Source: Varanus komodoensis (lineage: Eukaryota > Chordata > Lepidosauria > Squamata > Varanidae). From it: a stretch of DNA of 64,000 nt. Position numbers and translations under genes: made by a program. This document shows positions 45,780 through 57,244 of the stretch, piece after piece. The stretch covers positions 16,977,273 to 17,041,272 of the forward strand of contig NW_025336347.1 in the NCBI RefSeq assembly GCF_004798865.1. The letters run 5' to 3'. Every line of letters starts with the position of its first letter. The first letter of the stretch is position 1. The notes beneath the pieces are model-generated. The model searched no databases. It had not been told where the DNA came from and saw nothing but the letters and a program-made list of their open reading frames with translations.

Positions 45780-46440
45780 TTTTGGGTTGTCAGCATGGCT
45801 ATGAGCTCTGACTAATTTCGTACACCCGTGCCTCTTAGCAACTTCTAAATGTGGTCAGCAATTTTTTGCCAGCCAAGTAATTAAACCTGAACTTCATTTC
45901 TCGTTGATTGCTATCTCGGCTGCTGTGAACAAATTCCCCCAAAGCCAAAGTTAGGAAAAATATAAGCAATTATGCAGAAACAATTATTCTTATCCACAAA
46001 CTAGACAAAAGTCCTCATCAAAGGCTATCATAGAAATGAAAATTAATAATGAATTATGATTAATTTATGTGTCATAATATTTCTTCTTAATTCTGCCCCA
46101 CTTCATATTGCCTTCAGTCCTCTTACATTATTGCTGGCTGAAAATAAAATCCCAGATGGATTCTACGCCCTTCTGCTTTCTCACTTTGGTGTTTAAAATA
46201 TGCAAGCAACTTTATTATCTGGGAACAGAATACAATTATGTCTTCCAACTTTATAGGAAGGACAGTTGTGATGCGTTTGCCATGGGGAAATTTCATCACA
46301 TTATACATTTGTATTCTACTAAGTGTCTCCCTTAATAACTTTGCTAGTGACTCTGCTACAAGAGATGATGCTCAGGAAAATATGCTTATGAGCTTAAGGA
46401 CTCTTCTTGCGCTCACAAGATGTGACAATGAGGTTTAAGT
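45780..46440. other. Candidate conserved non-coding block
   Basis: Repeat-free and rich in homeodomain cores: AAGTAATTAAACC (about 45876), AAACAATTATTC (about 45979) and a run of ATTAATAATGAATTATGATTAA (46040-46062). CCTTTGATGAGG-type and GATTGCTATC sequence is also present. No exon features. Confidence 0.33.
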
Positions 46441-47519
46441 CCCAGGCAAAAATAAAAGCAAGGCCCTGGAAATGCTTCCTTGGAATGGAACTGAGAAACA
46501 TGGGTAATATTCTGCTCAAGAATATGTCCTTCCTTAGGGAAAATTGATCAAAAGCCCCAAAAGATGGTATTGGTGATGCTTTGGTGAGCTTGTAAACTCA
46601 CATAAGAGATGCAAGCATGTCCCTAGATATTTGGTTTCTTTTCCAAGGCAGCAACTTCTGCCCTTCCACCAAACTACCTTTTGAATTTGCCTTTGAGCTT
46701 GAAAAACAATTTATGTTTCTAAAGAGGTGGAAGCTGCGGGCATGTAGGAAAGCACAGCCTTGGGGTTTCTCGGATCACGTGCGCTGCTTCAGTGCATTCA
46801 TTATTTATTTTCTTCAATTCTTTCCTCCATTTCTTCTGCCATTCCTACTGGAATCTCAAACTCTCATCATCATGGGATCCTGGTCCCTTGTCTTCAGAAG
46901 ATGCTCCAGGGTTAATAGTTCAGAGAAAGCTGCCGTGAGGCTTCTGCTTCCCTAGGATCCCATTCCCAGGACTCCTGTTCATCAAGAACAGGTTCCAGAG
47001 GCACTTTGAGGGTTGGGGCATGAGGACACCAGTATCCTTCTGCTGCTCCTGGGTCACCACAACCTGAGGTTGCAAAAACAGGCCAGGCTCTCTTAAGTGA
47101 CAATGCCTGTGTTGGCATATAGGCAGGACTAAAAGCCTAAATTCCTATTCATCTCTGAGTCTTGCTCTGCTCCTTATTGGAGCAACATGATGAGAGCCTG
47201 TATACCATTCATCCCACCATTTGGAGCTTTCCTTCAAGCTGGTATCTTCTCAGCTGTCCAACCTCAGGAACTTGACCTAATTGACATCCTGCTCAAGATC
47301 TGATTCATACATGAACCCTTCAGCTCAGGCTACAGTGCAAGGCAGAAGTAGACCCCATAGCCTGAAGGGGTCCTCCTGCCTTCTCCCCCCCCCCCCAACC
47401 CCATTTGGCTTCCTTTCATGGATGGCTTGTGATTGGTAGTGGCTGTCAGTACAAGACACAGCTAACCTGTGTGAGTGGGGTTTGGTCTGAGGCATTATTT
47501 TTAGAGGACCCAATATAAA
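46441..47519. other. Unassigned DNA
   Basis: Nothing recognised except a C run at about 47386-47396. Confidence 0.4.
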
Positions 47520-47696
47520 CCTACAATAATAAAACCTTTTTATTTAAGCATTATTTTAAAAGTTAGTATTTTAATGGTTTTACAGTCACTTTGATTTGAT
47601 TTATTTTTATTGGTTATATATTGTTTTATTACATTGTGATATTGTTTTATTGAATTTTGGTTTTAATGTTGTAAGCCGTCCTGAGATGATATACAT
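47520..47696 (+). mobile_element. L2-group LINE 3' end, left part
   Basis: AAACCTTTTTATTTAAGCAT is the coding end, followed by the TTTTATTG-rich 3' UTR and GTAAGCCGTCCTGAGATGAT. The element is interrupted at 47696 by a hAT element and finishes at 48012-48057. Confidence 0.85.
47689..47696 (+). repeat. hAT target-site duplication (left)
   Basis: ATATACAT, repeated exactly at 48012-48019. Eight bp is the hAT length. Confidence 0.85.
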
Positions 47697-48011
47697 CAGG
47701 GGTCCTCAAACTTTTTCAATAGGGGGCCAGTTGAAAGGTGGCGGCAACCCACGTGAGCCGGTGAGGCGGGGGTGCCTGGGTGCGTGGGCCAGTGAGGCGG
47801 TGGCAGGAGCGCATGCGGTGGCGACTCGCTTGCTCAGAGATCTCCCAGCGAGTCCAAAGCCATCTCTGAGCAAGCGAGCTGCCACCTCCCCACCTGCACT
47901 GCGAGACGGGTGGCAAGCACATGTGCGCAGGGGAGGCGGGCGGCGGCACGGGCCGGATAAAGGGCATGGCAGGCCAGATCTGTCCCATGGGCCGTAGTTC
48001 GAGGACCCATG
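47697..48011. mobile_element. Non-autonomous hAT element (315 bp)
   Basis: Left end CAGGGGTCCTCAAACT and right end GTAGTTCGAGGACCCATG are terminal inverted repeats of about 16 bp with two mismatches. An exact 8-bp target duplication flanks the element. The interior is GC- and CpG-rich with no transposase, so this is a MITE. It contains an inner inverted repeat (TCGCTTGCTCAGAGAT at 47825-47840 against ATCTCTGAGCAAGCGA at 47863-47878). The termini are of the GGTCCTCAAACTTTTT..GGGGGCCAG type known from vertebrate hAT MITEs. Confidence 0.88.
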
Positions 48012-48057
48012 ATATACATAAAGGATGGCATATAAACATTTTAAATAAATAAACCTG
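48012..48057 (+). mobile_element. L2-group LINE 3' end, right part
   Basis: Begins with the second ATATACAT target copy (48012-48019), then AAAGGATGGCATATAAACAT and an AAATAAATAAA tail. It completes the element at 47520-47696. Confidence 0.85.
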
Positions 48058-48353
48058 GACTCACACCTACATCATGTTTCTATACCATACAGACAATCGT
48101 ATGAATAAAGAAAGGGACGTTTCTGCTTCAGCACTGACATTTCCTTGCCTGAGATGCTGAGATGCACTCACTGGGCTTCTCTACTATGCACCCAGATAAT
48201 GGAAGCATGCATTCTGGTAGGCAAAGTAAACAGACTTAGGAACAAAAATGTAGAATGAAAATCCAGAGAAAAGGAAAGAGACACATTCATTATAGTTATA
48301 ACTAATATCACTATAATGCATGGGTCTACAATAATGCCTGAAAGTTGCCATTG

Positions 48354-48575
48354 AAAACATAGAAACAGAGCGAGTCAGAAGGGGTCTCCCGGGCCATCTA
48401 GTCTGACCCCCTGCTCCAGCTGGCTCCACTCATGATATGCCCACCAGGGGCATGTCCATCCTATCCTTGAACACCCTCACCAATGGGGCGTCAGCCACCT
48501 CCCATGGAAGCCCATTCCATACCCCAGGGGTCCTAACCAAGAAGTACTTCCTGGCATCCAAATTGAGTGCAATCA
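48354..48575 (-). mobile_element. CR1 LINE 3' end (subfamily X)
   Basis: GAAAACATAGAAACAGAGCG, TCAGAAGGGGTCTCCCGGGC, CCATCTAGTCTGACCCCCTG, CTTGAACACCCTCACCAATG, GCCACCTCCCATGGAAGCCC and CATACCCCAGGGGTCCTAAC. This is the longest of the four subfamily X copies. The minus strand covers the ORF2 C-terminus and 3' UTR. Confidence 0.88.
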
Positions 48576-48879
48576 CCCACTAGATCCCAATCCCAACAGG
48601 GTATGCATTGACTGAACATGGATCAACTTTGCACCTTCAGGAAAGAAGATCATCCTCTAACCTATAGGTGAAAATGAGACCTGAAAGCTCTGGTCAGCTC
48701 CAAAGGAAGCTTTGAAGATAAAACAGACCCGCCTGAAATCTTGTTGACCATGGAGTTCTCCTGGAATTCCAGGTATTCAACACAGATAAGACACATTCGT
48801 TGGAAGCAAGAGAGTTATGGTGACCAAGTAGCCCCTCCAGCATCACGGCCAGCAGCTTACTTCCTTGTCGCAGTCACTG
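48576..48879. other. Unassigned DNA
   Basis: Nothing recognised; the right part may be CR1 3' UTR continuing into 48880-48972. Confidence 0.35.
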
Positions 48880-48972
48880 GGGGACATGGATTGGAACCAC
48901 CCAACTTGCCATGACTGGTTGGACTAAATAGGCCTTTGATCTGATCCAGAAGGACTTCTCTTAGGTTCTTAA
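48880..48972 (+). mobile_element. CR1 LINE 3' terminus (subfamily Y-like)
   Basis: GGTTGGACTAAATAGGCCTT, TGATCTGATCCAGAAGGAC and TTCTCTTAGGTTCTTAA are the sense CR1 terminus (usually CTGGACTAGATGGGCC..TGATCCAGCAGGGCTCTTCTTATGTTC). Confidence 0.75.
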
Positions 48973-49734
48973 TAAATCTGATAAAAATTGTGGGACAAAA
49001 AAAGTATTTTCATGTAAGAAATCAGAATACAGCCAGACACAGGAGATATGCAATAAAAAAGCCAGGGAGAGCAATGAAGGGTTTCACCTGGCCCTGAACT
49101 GACCCAAGTCCAGGGCCCAGACAAACCTCTCTAAAAGGAACCCCATAATCAGAGTGCTGCCACGGCAGATGAGACAGGAAAACTTCCCCATTCTTCCTTC
49201 CCACATGAGTTAGAGCCAGGGCCTGCCTTCTATGAAAGGTGATCTCCACTCATAAATGGTTCTCCTGCTGGTTTTTGCCCCCCTCCCTTCCCCCACACTC
49301 TGCAGTTCATCCCATTGAGCAGCGTCTCTACATGGCTTTTTCAGAGGACTGGGACGGGTCATCCATGGGAAGGAGGAGGCAAGGAAATCCACTTCCACCA
49401 GCACAGTCAATCCTATATAAATCTGGATCCTGCCGCTCATTTTCCTTATATCTTCTAGCATGTTGCTTGCCCTCCTGACTTCTTGATAGATAACAGGACA
49501 TTGATTTATTCTGTAGAGGCACAAAACTGTAACAGTTTTGCTGCGATTATGAGAAGTGAAAGTTGTACACCACCTACTTGAGGGTTCACTCTCACATTTC
49601 AAATCTTAATGCTTTAGTACTAATTTCTTCTTCATTTCTATTGTGTTTCACCATTGATATAGAGTCGGAAACCCTTAATAAATTGCTGGTTGAGTTCTGG
49701 AGGTTAAACAAACAAGAAACTTTGCACTTCCCCT
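48973..49734. other. Unassigned DNA
   Basis: No repeat family or exon recognised; a 130-codon minus-strand frame (49210-49602) lacks a domain. Confidence 0.4.
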
Positions 49735-50183
49735 GTGTCTCCATCCGTATATGCCCGACCGCCCTTTGAGATCTGCGGGAGAGTCCCTTCTCCGGGAACC
49801 CTCCATGAAAGAAATTAGGAGAGTAAGTACCCGGAGGAGGGCTTTCTCTGCGGTGGCGCCCAACCTATGGAATTCACTCCCCAAAGAGGTCCGCCTGGCA
49901 CCGTCGTTACTGGTTTTTCGGCGCCAGGTAAAGACCTTTTTATTTAAACATCATTTTAATTGTTAAAACATATGATCTGGCCAGGGCAACTTCTTCTTCC
50001 TTCTCTTTCTCCTCCTATATTTTTATTAATTTATACTGATAATTTTAATCTTATATTTGTAAATCAATGTATTTTTTGTATTTTTGTATTTAATGGTAAT
50101 TTATTATGTGCTATTGTATTTCAATGTATTTTATCGTGTTGTAAGCCGCCCCGAGGTTTCGGCAAGGGGCGGCATAGAAATGT

Positions 50184-50230
<47 letters not shown>

Positions 50231-50242
50231 TAATAATAATAA
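49735..50242 (+). mobile_element. L2-group LINE 3' end (best preserved)
   Basis: A 71-codon uninterrupted frame (49751-49966) encodes RRAFSAVAPNLWNSLPKEV then RLAPSLLVFRRQVKTFLFKH and stops, the C-terminus of the L2/CR1-L3 group ORF2. The 3' UTR and terminus GTAAGCCGCCCCGAGG..GGGGCGGCATAGAAATG (50141-50182) follow, then an ATA repeat. The intact frame suggests it is among the youngest TE copies here, though heavily 5'-truncated. Confidence 0.92.
50185..50242 (+). repeat. (ATA)n microsatellite at the L2-group tail
   Basis: About 18 AATA/ATA units with one AACAA interruption, starting at the LINE terminus. Confidence 0.95.
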
Positions 50243-50492
50243 GAGTACAGAACTCAATTGCCTCTATTAAACCAGAAAATGAGTACACTTTGCAATTGTG
50301 GAAGTCCACCACCCATACATGTCATCTATTGTTCTCCTGAACAATAAGGTAGTGTCTATTCCACCCATCTGCTCCATGATACCTGAAGCAATCAGTGGGA
50401 TTGCTAGCCAGCACTCATCACACCAGAGTTTCTGATAATATAGGGAAGCAGCAGCTGAGTGGTTTATACCACACTTGTTCCGCCACGCTTGA

Positions 50493-50583
50493 GCAGCCTT
50501 CCCCACCCTGGTGTCCTCCAGGTGTTTTGGACTTTTGCTCCCATCACCTCCACCCAGCATGGCTGATGGTCAGGAACACTTGA
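50493..50583 (+). mobile_element. Palindromic MITE-like repeat, half copy
   Basis: CCTTCCCCACCCTGGTGTCC, TCCAGGTGTTTTGGACTTTT, GCTCCCATCACC, CACCCAGCATGGCTGATGGT. This is one arm of the common squamate fold-back repeat (AACCTGGTGCCCTCCAGATG, TTTTGGACTACAACTCCCAT, CCAGCATGGCCAATGGTC). Confidence 0.6.
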
Positions 50584-52627
50584 GGGTACAGAATAGAACA
50601 TCTGGAGGCCACAAGGCGGGAGAAGACTTTGCTAGGCCAGGGATGAGCCAACTCTCCTTTCCTAAGGACCTTTCCATACCATGACCTGCTAGCTGGAAGT
50701 GTGTAAGCTTTGGTGTGCGACACAATCTGACTCCTTCACAGGGGGCCTTCAAGTTGGTACCATACAGGAGTAAAGATGTGGAGCCTAAACTCTGGAACAC
50801 TGAATGCAATGCGCACACACCTCTTCTGAAAGCAGACCTCTCTTCGTTACAGAAGCGTGAGCAACATTTTGGCCACAGCCTGAGTCAAGCATGGAAGAGC
50901 TGCTGCCAGCTGCCATAGGAGATGGTGCTGGAGATCCTTTAGTTCACACTTCTCCCAATTGCCGCACTCCGTCGGCTGCAGATACAGGCCAGCCCCAGAA
51001 CCAGAACCCTGTTCACGGCCAGCTGGAGGAGCAGCTGCTAACACTGACAACCACAGATAAACACAGGGCTTGGATGAAACGCCTGGGCTCTGGTTCATGC
51101 ACTGTACTGGATGCACAGTGCGCGGGTGGCTCAATCCAGAAACCTCACAGTGCACAGCGAGTGCATGCAGAGGCCCTGCATGAGCCTGAAAGAGAGAAGT
51201 GTAGTTTTGCAGGCGAGGATATTCCAAACATGGCTATTCATACCCCATTTTACGGGAAGATGTGTGAATTTCTCCTACAAGTCACTCTCCCTTTTCCCAC
51301 CACTTTTTCCTAATTTAATTGTTCATTGCCTTTGTCTCCTGTCCTTGTCCAGACAACTTTGTGTGGTATGCATGTTGTGCCCCTCTCTAAGCCGACAACA
51401 ACTTTCAGGTGCGTTTATGTTCAGATACAAGGCCGGAGCCAGCTAGGAGTTAACTGGCAGGTATGTTGACCTCAGAGCGCACTGCTTGCCAGTTTGAGCA
51501 GACTACTCTCCCGTCCATTCTGTAAATATGTGAACAGGGTCTTTTCAGTCCATGTCTTGTGATTGGCTCAAGTTTACTCAGTGGGCTTCACAGTGGGAAT
51601 GGCAACATCCGTCTTCCTAGTCCAAGCTCAACGCTCAAGTTACCCCAGTCCTCAGTCCAACTGAAAGGAAAACAGGCTGGAGTTTTGGTCTACTCTTGGC
51701 CTGCGGCCCAGTGACTTTTCTGAGCCCCAAGAATTTGCCCAGAAAAATGGCTCTGTAAAAGACTGCAGATTATGGCTAGCTTTCCAAGCATGACTAAGAT
51801 TCACCCATGATTGTTAAATTTTAGTAACCTGCAGATAGATTCCCTTCCCCAGCAGGAACAGAGCTAGTCGCACTGCCCTCTATTAGCACCCCCATCTCAT
51901 GCAAAGTATCAAAGGCCCCAAAGAACCAAATTATTTCACAATATACAGTTGCATTAATGTGTGGTATGGACTTGCCCACAATTTGGTAAGTGAGAAGTAT
52001 ATCAATTTGATAGGGGAAGTGGGAAAAGTGAGAGGTTTTAAATCAACATAACTGCTAATGTGCTATTTTGCACTCATAATGGGAAATGACTAGCAGGTGC
52101 AAATCATTTCACTTTTGCCTGTTGACATGCAACTTTCAGTCATTGGCTTCAGCCACAGAGACTTGAAGCCATAATTTGATAACTGGCAGGTGCAAAATAC
52201 AACCTTAAATATGAAGGTGTGTGGGGAGAGGCACCTTGGAATTATTGATTGCTCCCTAAAATATTTGTGCAATATCTTGCAGCCATCTTGCAGCCATCGG
52301 ATCTGGAAATGAAATATTAGATACAATTAGGAGGGGAATGCTCAAAAGAGAGCTGGGAAAATATGATTGTGCCACTGGGATGGGGCTTCTAAGATGCGGC
52401 CCCTGTGCCTTGAGAATGGTCTGTGAGTACCTGGAGTTCACAGAGGGACTGGAAAATGCAGGAATATAGTGGCTGCTACCAAAGCAGAGCCGAGCCTTGG
52501 CTTCCCTCCAGCCATCTCTGCATGTGAGGCTGCATCCCATATAGGTGCTCATGGGCCCAATTCATGGACGAACATTGCCACTGAGCTCACCAAGCATGCA
52601 GTCAGCATAGGCTTTCTGAATCCAGCG
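50584..52627. other. Unassigned DNA
   Basis: About 2 kb with no recognised repeat family or exon; overlapping frames on both strands at 50847-51446. Confidence 0.4.
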
Positions 52628-52685
52628 CCTTTCAGATGTGTTGGGATGCAACTGTCTGGGAATTATGGGAGTTGCAGCCCCTGAG
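52628..52685 (-). mobile_element. Palindromic MITE-like repeat fragment
   Basis: CCTTTCAGATGTGTTGGGAT and GGAATTATGGGAGTTGCAGC resemble arms of the same repeat as 50493-50583 (GGGAGTTGTAGTCC, CAGATGT.TTGG). Confidence 0.5.
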
Positions 52686-54597
52686 ATGTGCTTAGGTGAG
52701 GGACATATGTTAGAATTTCAATTTGCTTACAAAACATGAAGCCATTCAAAGCCTTGAACACAAATGCAAGTGCGAAGACATGTCCACCGAGTATTTTTGC
52801 ACGCTGTTGAGCATGTACTCATGTTTGTCTTGTTCCCAATTCCCAGTTTGATTTATCAAATTTCCTACATTGCACGAAACTATATACAAGTTAGAAAAAT
52901 TTGGACAAATTTGGGATCTGGATCAATCTCCTGTTCCATCACTGCTGATTTGCACATATCCCCCAGGTGTGCAAAGTGAGCAGTGATCACAAACATGAGT
53001 GAGTATCAGGTATCGGTGAGCCACAGGATAACATCCTGAAAATTCTAGCTATATCGAACATTTCTTGCTTGCCCATTCTTACTTTTGGAGCTTGGGCAAA
53101 AATGCACCTTTGGCACTTCAGTGCTGGCTTCAATTATCAGAAGGCAGTTCAGCCAACTCTCTCTCCACTATAAATCAGGTTGCAAAGAAACAGTCAGTCA
53201 GGGCCATTTATATTACCAAAATGAAGCTTCAGGGGGACAGCACAGGATGATCAGGGGCAGTTCCAGAGTCCAAGGAAGCCAGCAAAACAGTCCAATGACC
53301 ACAAGAGGTTCAGCACCAAGATTCAACCCTGGGTCGTACACAGAAGCTGAGCAGATCGAGAAAGGATTGGGGTCATGCAAGGTCCAAGGTGTAGAAGCTG
53401 GTCAGGTATCACTTCCAGAAGTTGCTGTCTGCTGGACCTCCAGAGCAGACCTGCCACACTGCAGACTTTTCTCTGGGTCAAGTCACAGGTCCATGTGGAA
53501 CCACCGTCTGATGACCTCAGTGCCCGAGCAGGGAGTAAGGAAGAAGACAATCTCACGAGCCTCATTCAAGGTGTTCTGCCCAGCGTTTGACCCTGCCAGC
53601 AGCACAGACGGACAGATTCAAATGCATGCGAAGTGGGAATAACTTGTAAATATGCAATCCATTTCTGTTGGTGCATCACAGTTCATTGCCATGTATTATG
53701 GCACTGCCACCTTCTGATCAATTCTAGGAAGACATGGAGGACAACAGCTACGTGAAGGGACGGCTGCAGAGCAAGGCAGCTGCTTTTCTTCACCATTACA
53801 TCCAGACTTCTGTGAAAAGGGAAAGACCTGTCGCACAAGCACGTGAGGCTGTCGTGTGCTCCCACTTGTGCCATCACGATCCAGGGTTGTTTTGCCAAAC
53901 CAACTGAACCCATATATCAGGGCCAATCAAAGGCATGGGAGTTGCCTAGGCGCACTGGGCGGTGAATTAGTTTGGGTTGTTACCCCCCAAATGGCATTGT
54001 CCACCCAGCACAATTTTATAGCTTTAACATCACAGTCCGGAAGACTATTTAATCATAACTTGACTCTCTAGTGTGATCCAAATACTGCTGTTTCCAGCCT
54101 CTAATTTCAAGCATGGCTGAGTGCCCCCACCTGTAGCTACCTGAGACTGCTGCATTTAATTAAATTAAAAACCTGCTGTTGCACTCCATTTGATATTAAA
54201 TGAGGAGATGTCCATAGGGAATTTCCCTCCCCGCATTCATTACTGGGGAGAAAATACTAAACCGGTCATTTACTAACCAAACGTATTTGGCCTACTCCAG
54301 GTCTGAGATTTCCCCAATTTGTATGGATGAACATCACGTTTAATAGAAATGCTGGTGACCAGGAGCCCTGTCACAGTGGCTTGGGCTGCTCCTGGGCATA
54401 GCCTCAAAGGTGAGACACTTCCTTGGCCATCTTTGGTTGGATAATTATAACAGGACCTGCAACTGTATCTCTTCAACTGCTCAGTAACATCAGCCAGAAC
54501 TTCAAAAAGATAAATTCACCTGCTCATCCTCCAATGGGGTTGGTGCTCTGGCCTGCTAGCTATGCCCATCTGCATTTTGCTCAGGACAAACAGGTTA
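52686..54597. other. Unassigned DNA
   Basis: No recognised exon. A 185-codon plus frame (53085-53642) has no domain and is overlapped by frames in other phases. AT-rich at 54150-54300 with homeodomain-like TTTAATTAAATTAAA. Confidence 0.38.
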
Positions 54598-54624
54598 TTC
54601 TGTCTGTCTGTCGGTCTGTCTGTG
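54598..54624 (+). repeat. (TCTG)n microsatellite
   Basis: About six TCTG units, one with a C to G change. Confidence 0.9.
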
Positions 54625-55599
54625 GGTGCAAGTTTGACACCAGAAATGGCAACACTCAGAAATCAATAGAACATTTCAATATCCCAGCACACTCCAAAGA
54701 AAATAGCCTTCTCCCAGCTTCTAAAGGGAGCCACCAACATAAAACAGAGGATCAAAACTTACCAAGAGGTTGGATTCCAACCATTGGGAACATGAATAAG
54801 GACAATGATTTCCTGTTCTGTCATAGGCACCGATCAACTTCACAACCATTCCTAGACAATGGTTCTCTCAACAGGCATGAGAGGGTGTTCGGGGGGAGTG
54901 TGGAGGCCAGCGGTTGATGCACACTGAATCCTTCTCGGCTTTCTTCTCTCCCCTCCTCAAGTGCCTCAGCTAATCAGCTGAGAATGGCCACCTGCCTGCA
55001 ACAGGCTGAGAGGACACGGGAGGCAGAGCTTGCCTTTGCGGCTCCTTCTGCACCGCACTGGATGCTCTGCGTTTGGGGGCTTATGAGCGTCGAGGCTGCA
55101 GCCATACAACTGCACCTCGAGTCATGTGATGGCAAGGAGTACTTCTGGGCATGCGCGCTAAGAACTCTTAGCCATGCACCCTTGAACTGGAGGACAATCC
55201 ATATGCTTTGCAGCACTCGTGTCTTGATTATTTTTCCTCTTGGGAATGTTGAACTCACAACATTCCAACCTGCCACTCTCGGTATCTGTTCAACATCGCA
55301 AGTATTCATCTTGGCAGAAGCTAAAGCATTGAGTCCTAAGTAATTGTTCTGAGATTCTGTTCTGTTGTTAAGCTATCTATCCTCCAGCTGCACAGACAAA
55401 AGAGGGCTCTTGTCCATGCTTCTGCCATAATACATCTATTCAAGTTGCTACACGTTTGTTTTGCCGCAGTGTCTTTGATGATCAGTGCACTCAGTCTCTC
55501 CTGGCAATTGCAAAATCACCTGTCCTTACAGCTGGGTAGGGAAACTGTACCTCCACCGCAAGATATTGTTGGGTGCCGGCTATTGCCCAACATGGCTAA
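54625..55599. other. Unassigned DNA
   Basis: Nothing recognised. Confidence 0.4.
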
Positions 55600-56095
55600 T
55601 TGCCAAGAAGAGTGACTGCTTATGACCCATGAAGTCTTGAGCAGCTTGGGACCAGGCTGCCTGAAAAAGAATGCCCTTCCAACTAGGCCTATCCAACTTC
55701 AAAGAGCCTCGGAGTAGCCCCTTCCCTCCATCTTATACCTTGGAAATGTGTCTGTAGGAAGACCTGGGAGGGCTTTCTTGATGGCCACCCCCAGGCTCTA
55801 GAACTCCCTGCCATGAGAGGTTAGGCTAGCTCTTCCTTTCTTGTCCTTCTGCTGACAGAGAAAAAAAATATTTTTATTCAGGTGGGGTTTTGCAATATAA
55901 GCTGGTCTGATGCAGAAGGAGATTTTAATTGGTCCGTGCTGTTTATTACTTTTATTATTGTGTTTTTAATTGCACTTTTATGAATCTGTTTTTATGTGAC
56001 ATTTTAAATTAAGGCTTTGTTTCTATTGTGTTATTTCTGGCTGCCTTGAGCACCATTTTTTTTTGGCAGAAATGTGAGATATAAATAAAGAAATG
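55600..56095 (+). mobile_element. L2-group LINE 3' end (old)
   Basis: LGPGCLKK-like sequence (about 55644), then GRAFLMATPRL followed by an in-frame stop in place of the usual W and then NSLP (about 55769-55815). KIFLFR at about 55868 is the coding end. The long TTTTATTA-rich 3' UTR and a degraded terminus with AAATAAAG (56087) follow. Divergence is much higher than in the 49735 copy. Confidence 0.82.
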
Positions 56096-57244
56096 CTTAA
56101 GAAATACTTAAATATTTTTTACCAGGCATAAGTATGAACTGTGGCTCCAATTTGATTTCCTTTTTACTTCACTGTTTACAGGTTTTCCTTTCTCCAGCGT
56201 GAACAATTTGTATACCCAAAATTCTGTATCACATCTCATAAGCTGGGTGAAGTGGGATACAATCTGGAAAAGCTTATGTCACGATACTTCTGTCTTTCAG
56301 GTGCCGCAAGTCTCTCGGTTGTTTTTGCTGCAATGAACTGGCATGGCGGTCCCTCCGGAAGCAATGAATGCAAGCAATGAAAGCAAAATATCATGTCCAG
56401 AGAGAGGGGGAAGAGCAGGCACCTTAATGAGCTGCCACCACGTCGCTCCCAGGAGTGGCTCCCATCACCTCCAACCAGAACGGTGTTTGTGGAAATGGGA
56501 GAAGAAACAGACTAGGTTCAACCTCAAAGGAAGGGAAATGGCTGGCAGAAGACACAGGACTGCAGTGGACCAGACAGACTGGAAAGGCAGTGGATGCGGG
56601 GCCACTCTGACTTCCACTGGCTCATCTTCATTCATCTCAGCCAGCCAACCAAGCGCCACCAGCTCGCTTCTCCTTCTTCCCTGCCAACCCCCTTATTTGT
56701 GTTTCGTGGCTTTTACACACAGAGACCAGATGATGATTATTTCTTGCCAGCCCCTCTGGGATCCTCTTGACTGAGGCATGGGGGGGTCCCTCTGATAAAG
56801 GAAGCCTCCATGAGCTGGTGGGTGGCCATCCTTGGGGCATATACAGTTCCAGTTACATTACAAATGTTAGCACTGTACGATTCTCAGTGCAGTCTGACCT
56901 GAGAAGTTCAAAAGTCACTTTCATGGCAAGTCACACATCTAGAATTCAGAGCATGGGATGTGCGTGCGTGCAGGGGGAGGGGTTATTTATTTGGGTACCT
57001 TCCCTATCGGCCTGTCTAGATTTAGTGTTTTGCTCTCAGAATGTCTGCTGATTTACTCCTGAATAGCAAGCTGGAACTCATTTTTGCGACCTTTTTGTTG
57101 CTACATAAATTATGTCATGTGAGGACCAAGAGAGCTTTATGGGCTGGGATGTTCCGTAGCATGTAATTTACTACACTTTTATGTCTTTGTCAGTATAACT
57201 GAAGCCCGGCCAGAAGACTCGTACGTGACAGCATGAGCCTAGCA
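56096..57244. other. Unassigned DNA
   Basis: No repeat or exon recognised. A 143-codon plus frame (56343-56774) lacks a domain. About 57040-57200 is repeat-free and AT-rich and could be regulatory. Confidence 0.35.

Noticed and set aside
53085-53642. 185-codon plus-strand frame
   Set aside because: No recognisable domain, no ATG context or splice support, and other frames are open alongside.
54598-54624. Possible CRISPR-like or structured repeat array
   Set aside because: Simple TCTG microsatellite. No array with spacers exists anywhere in the window, and the sequence is plainly vertebrate.
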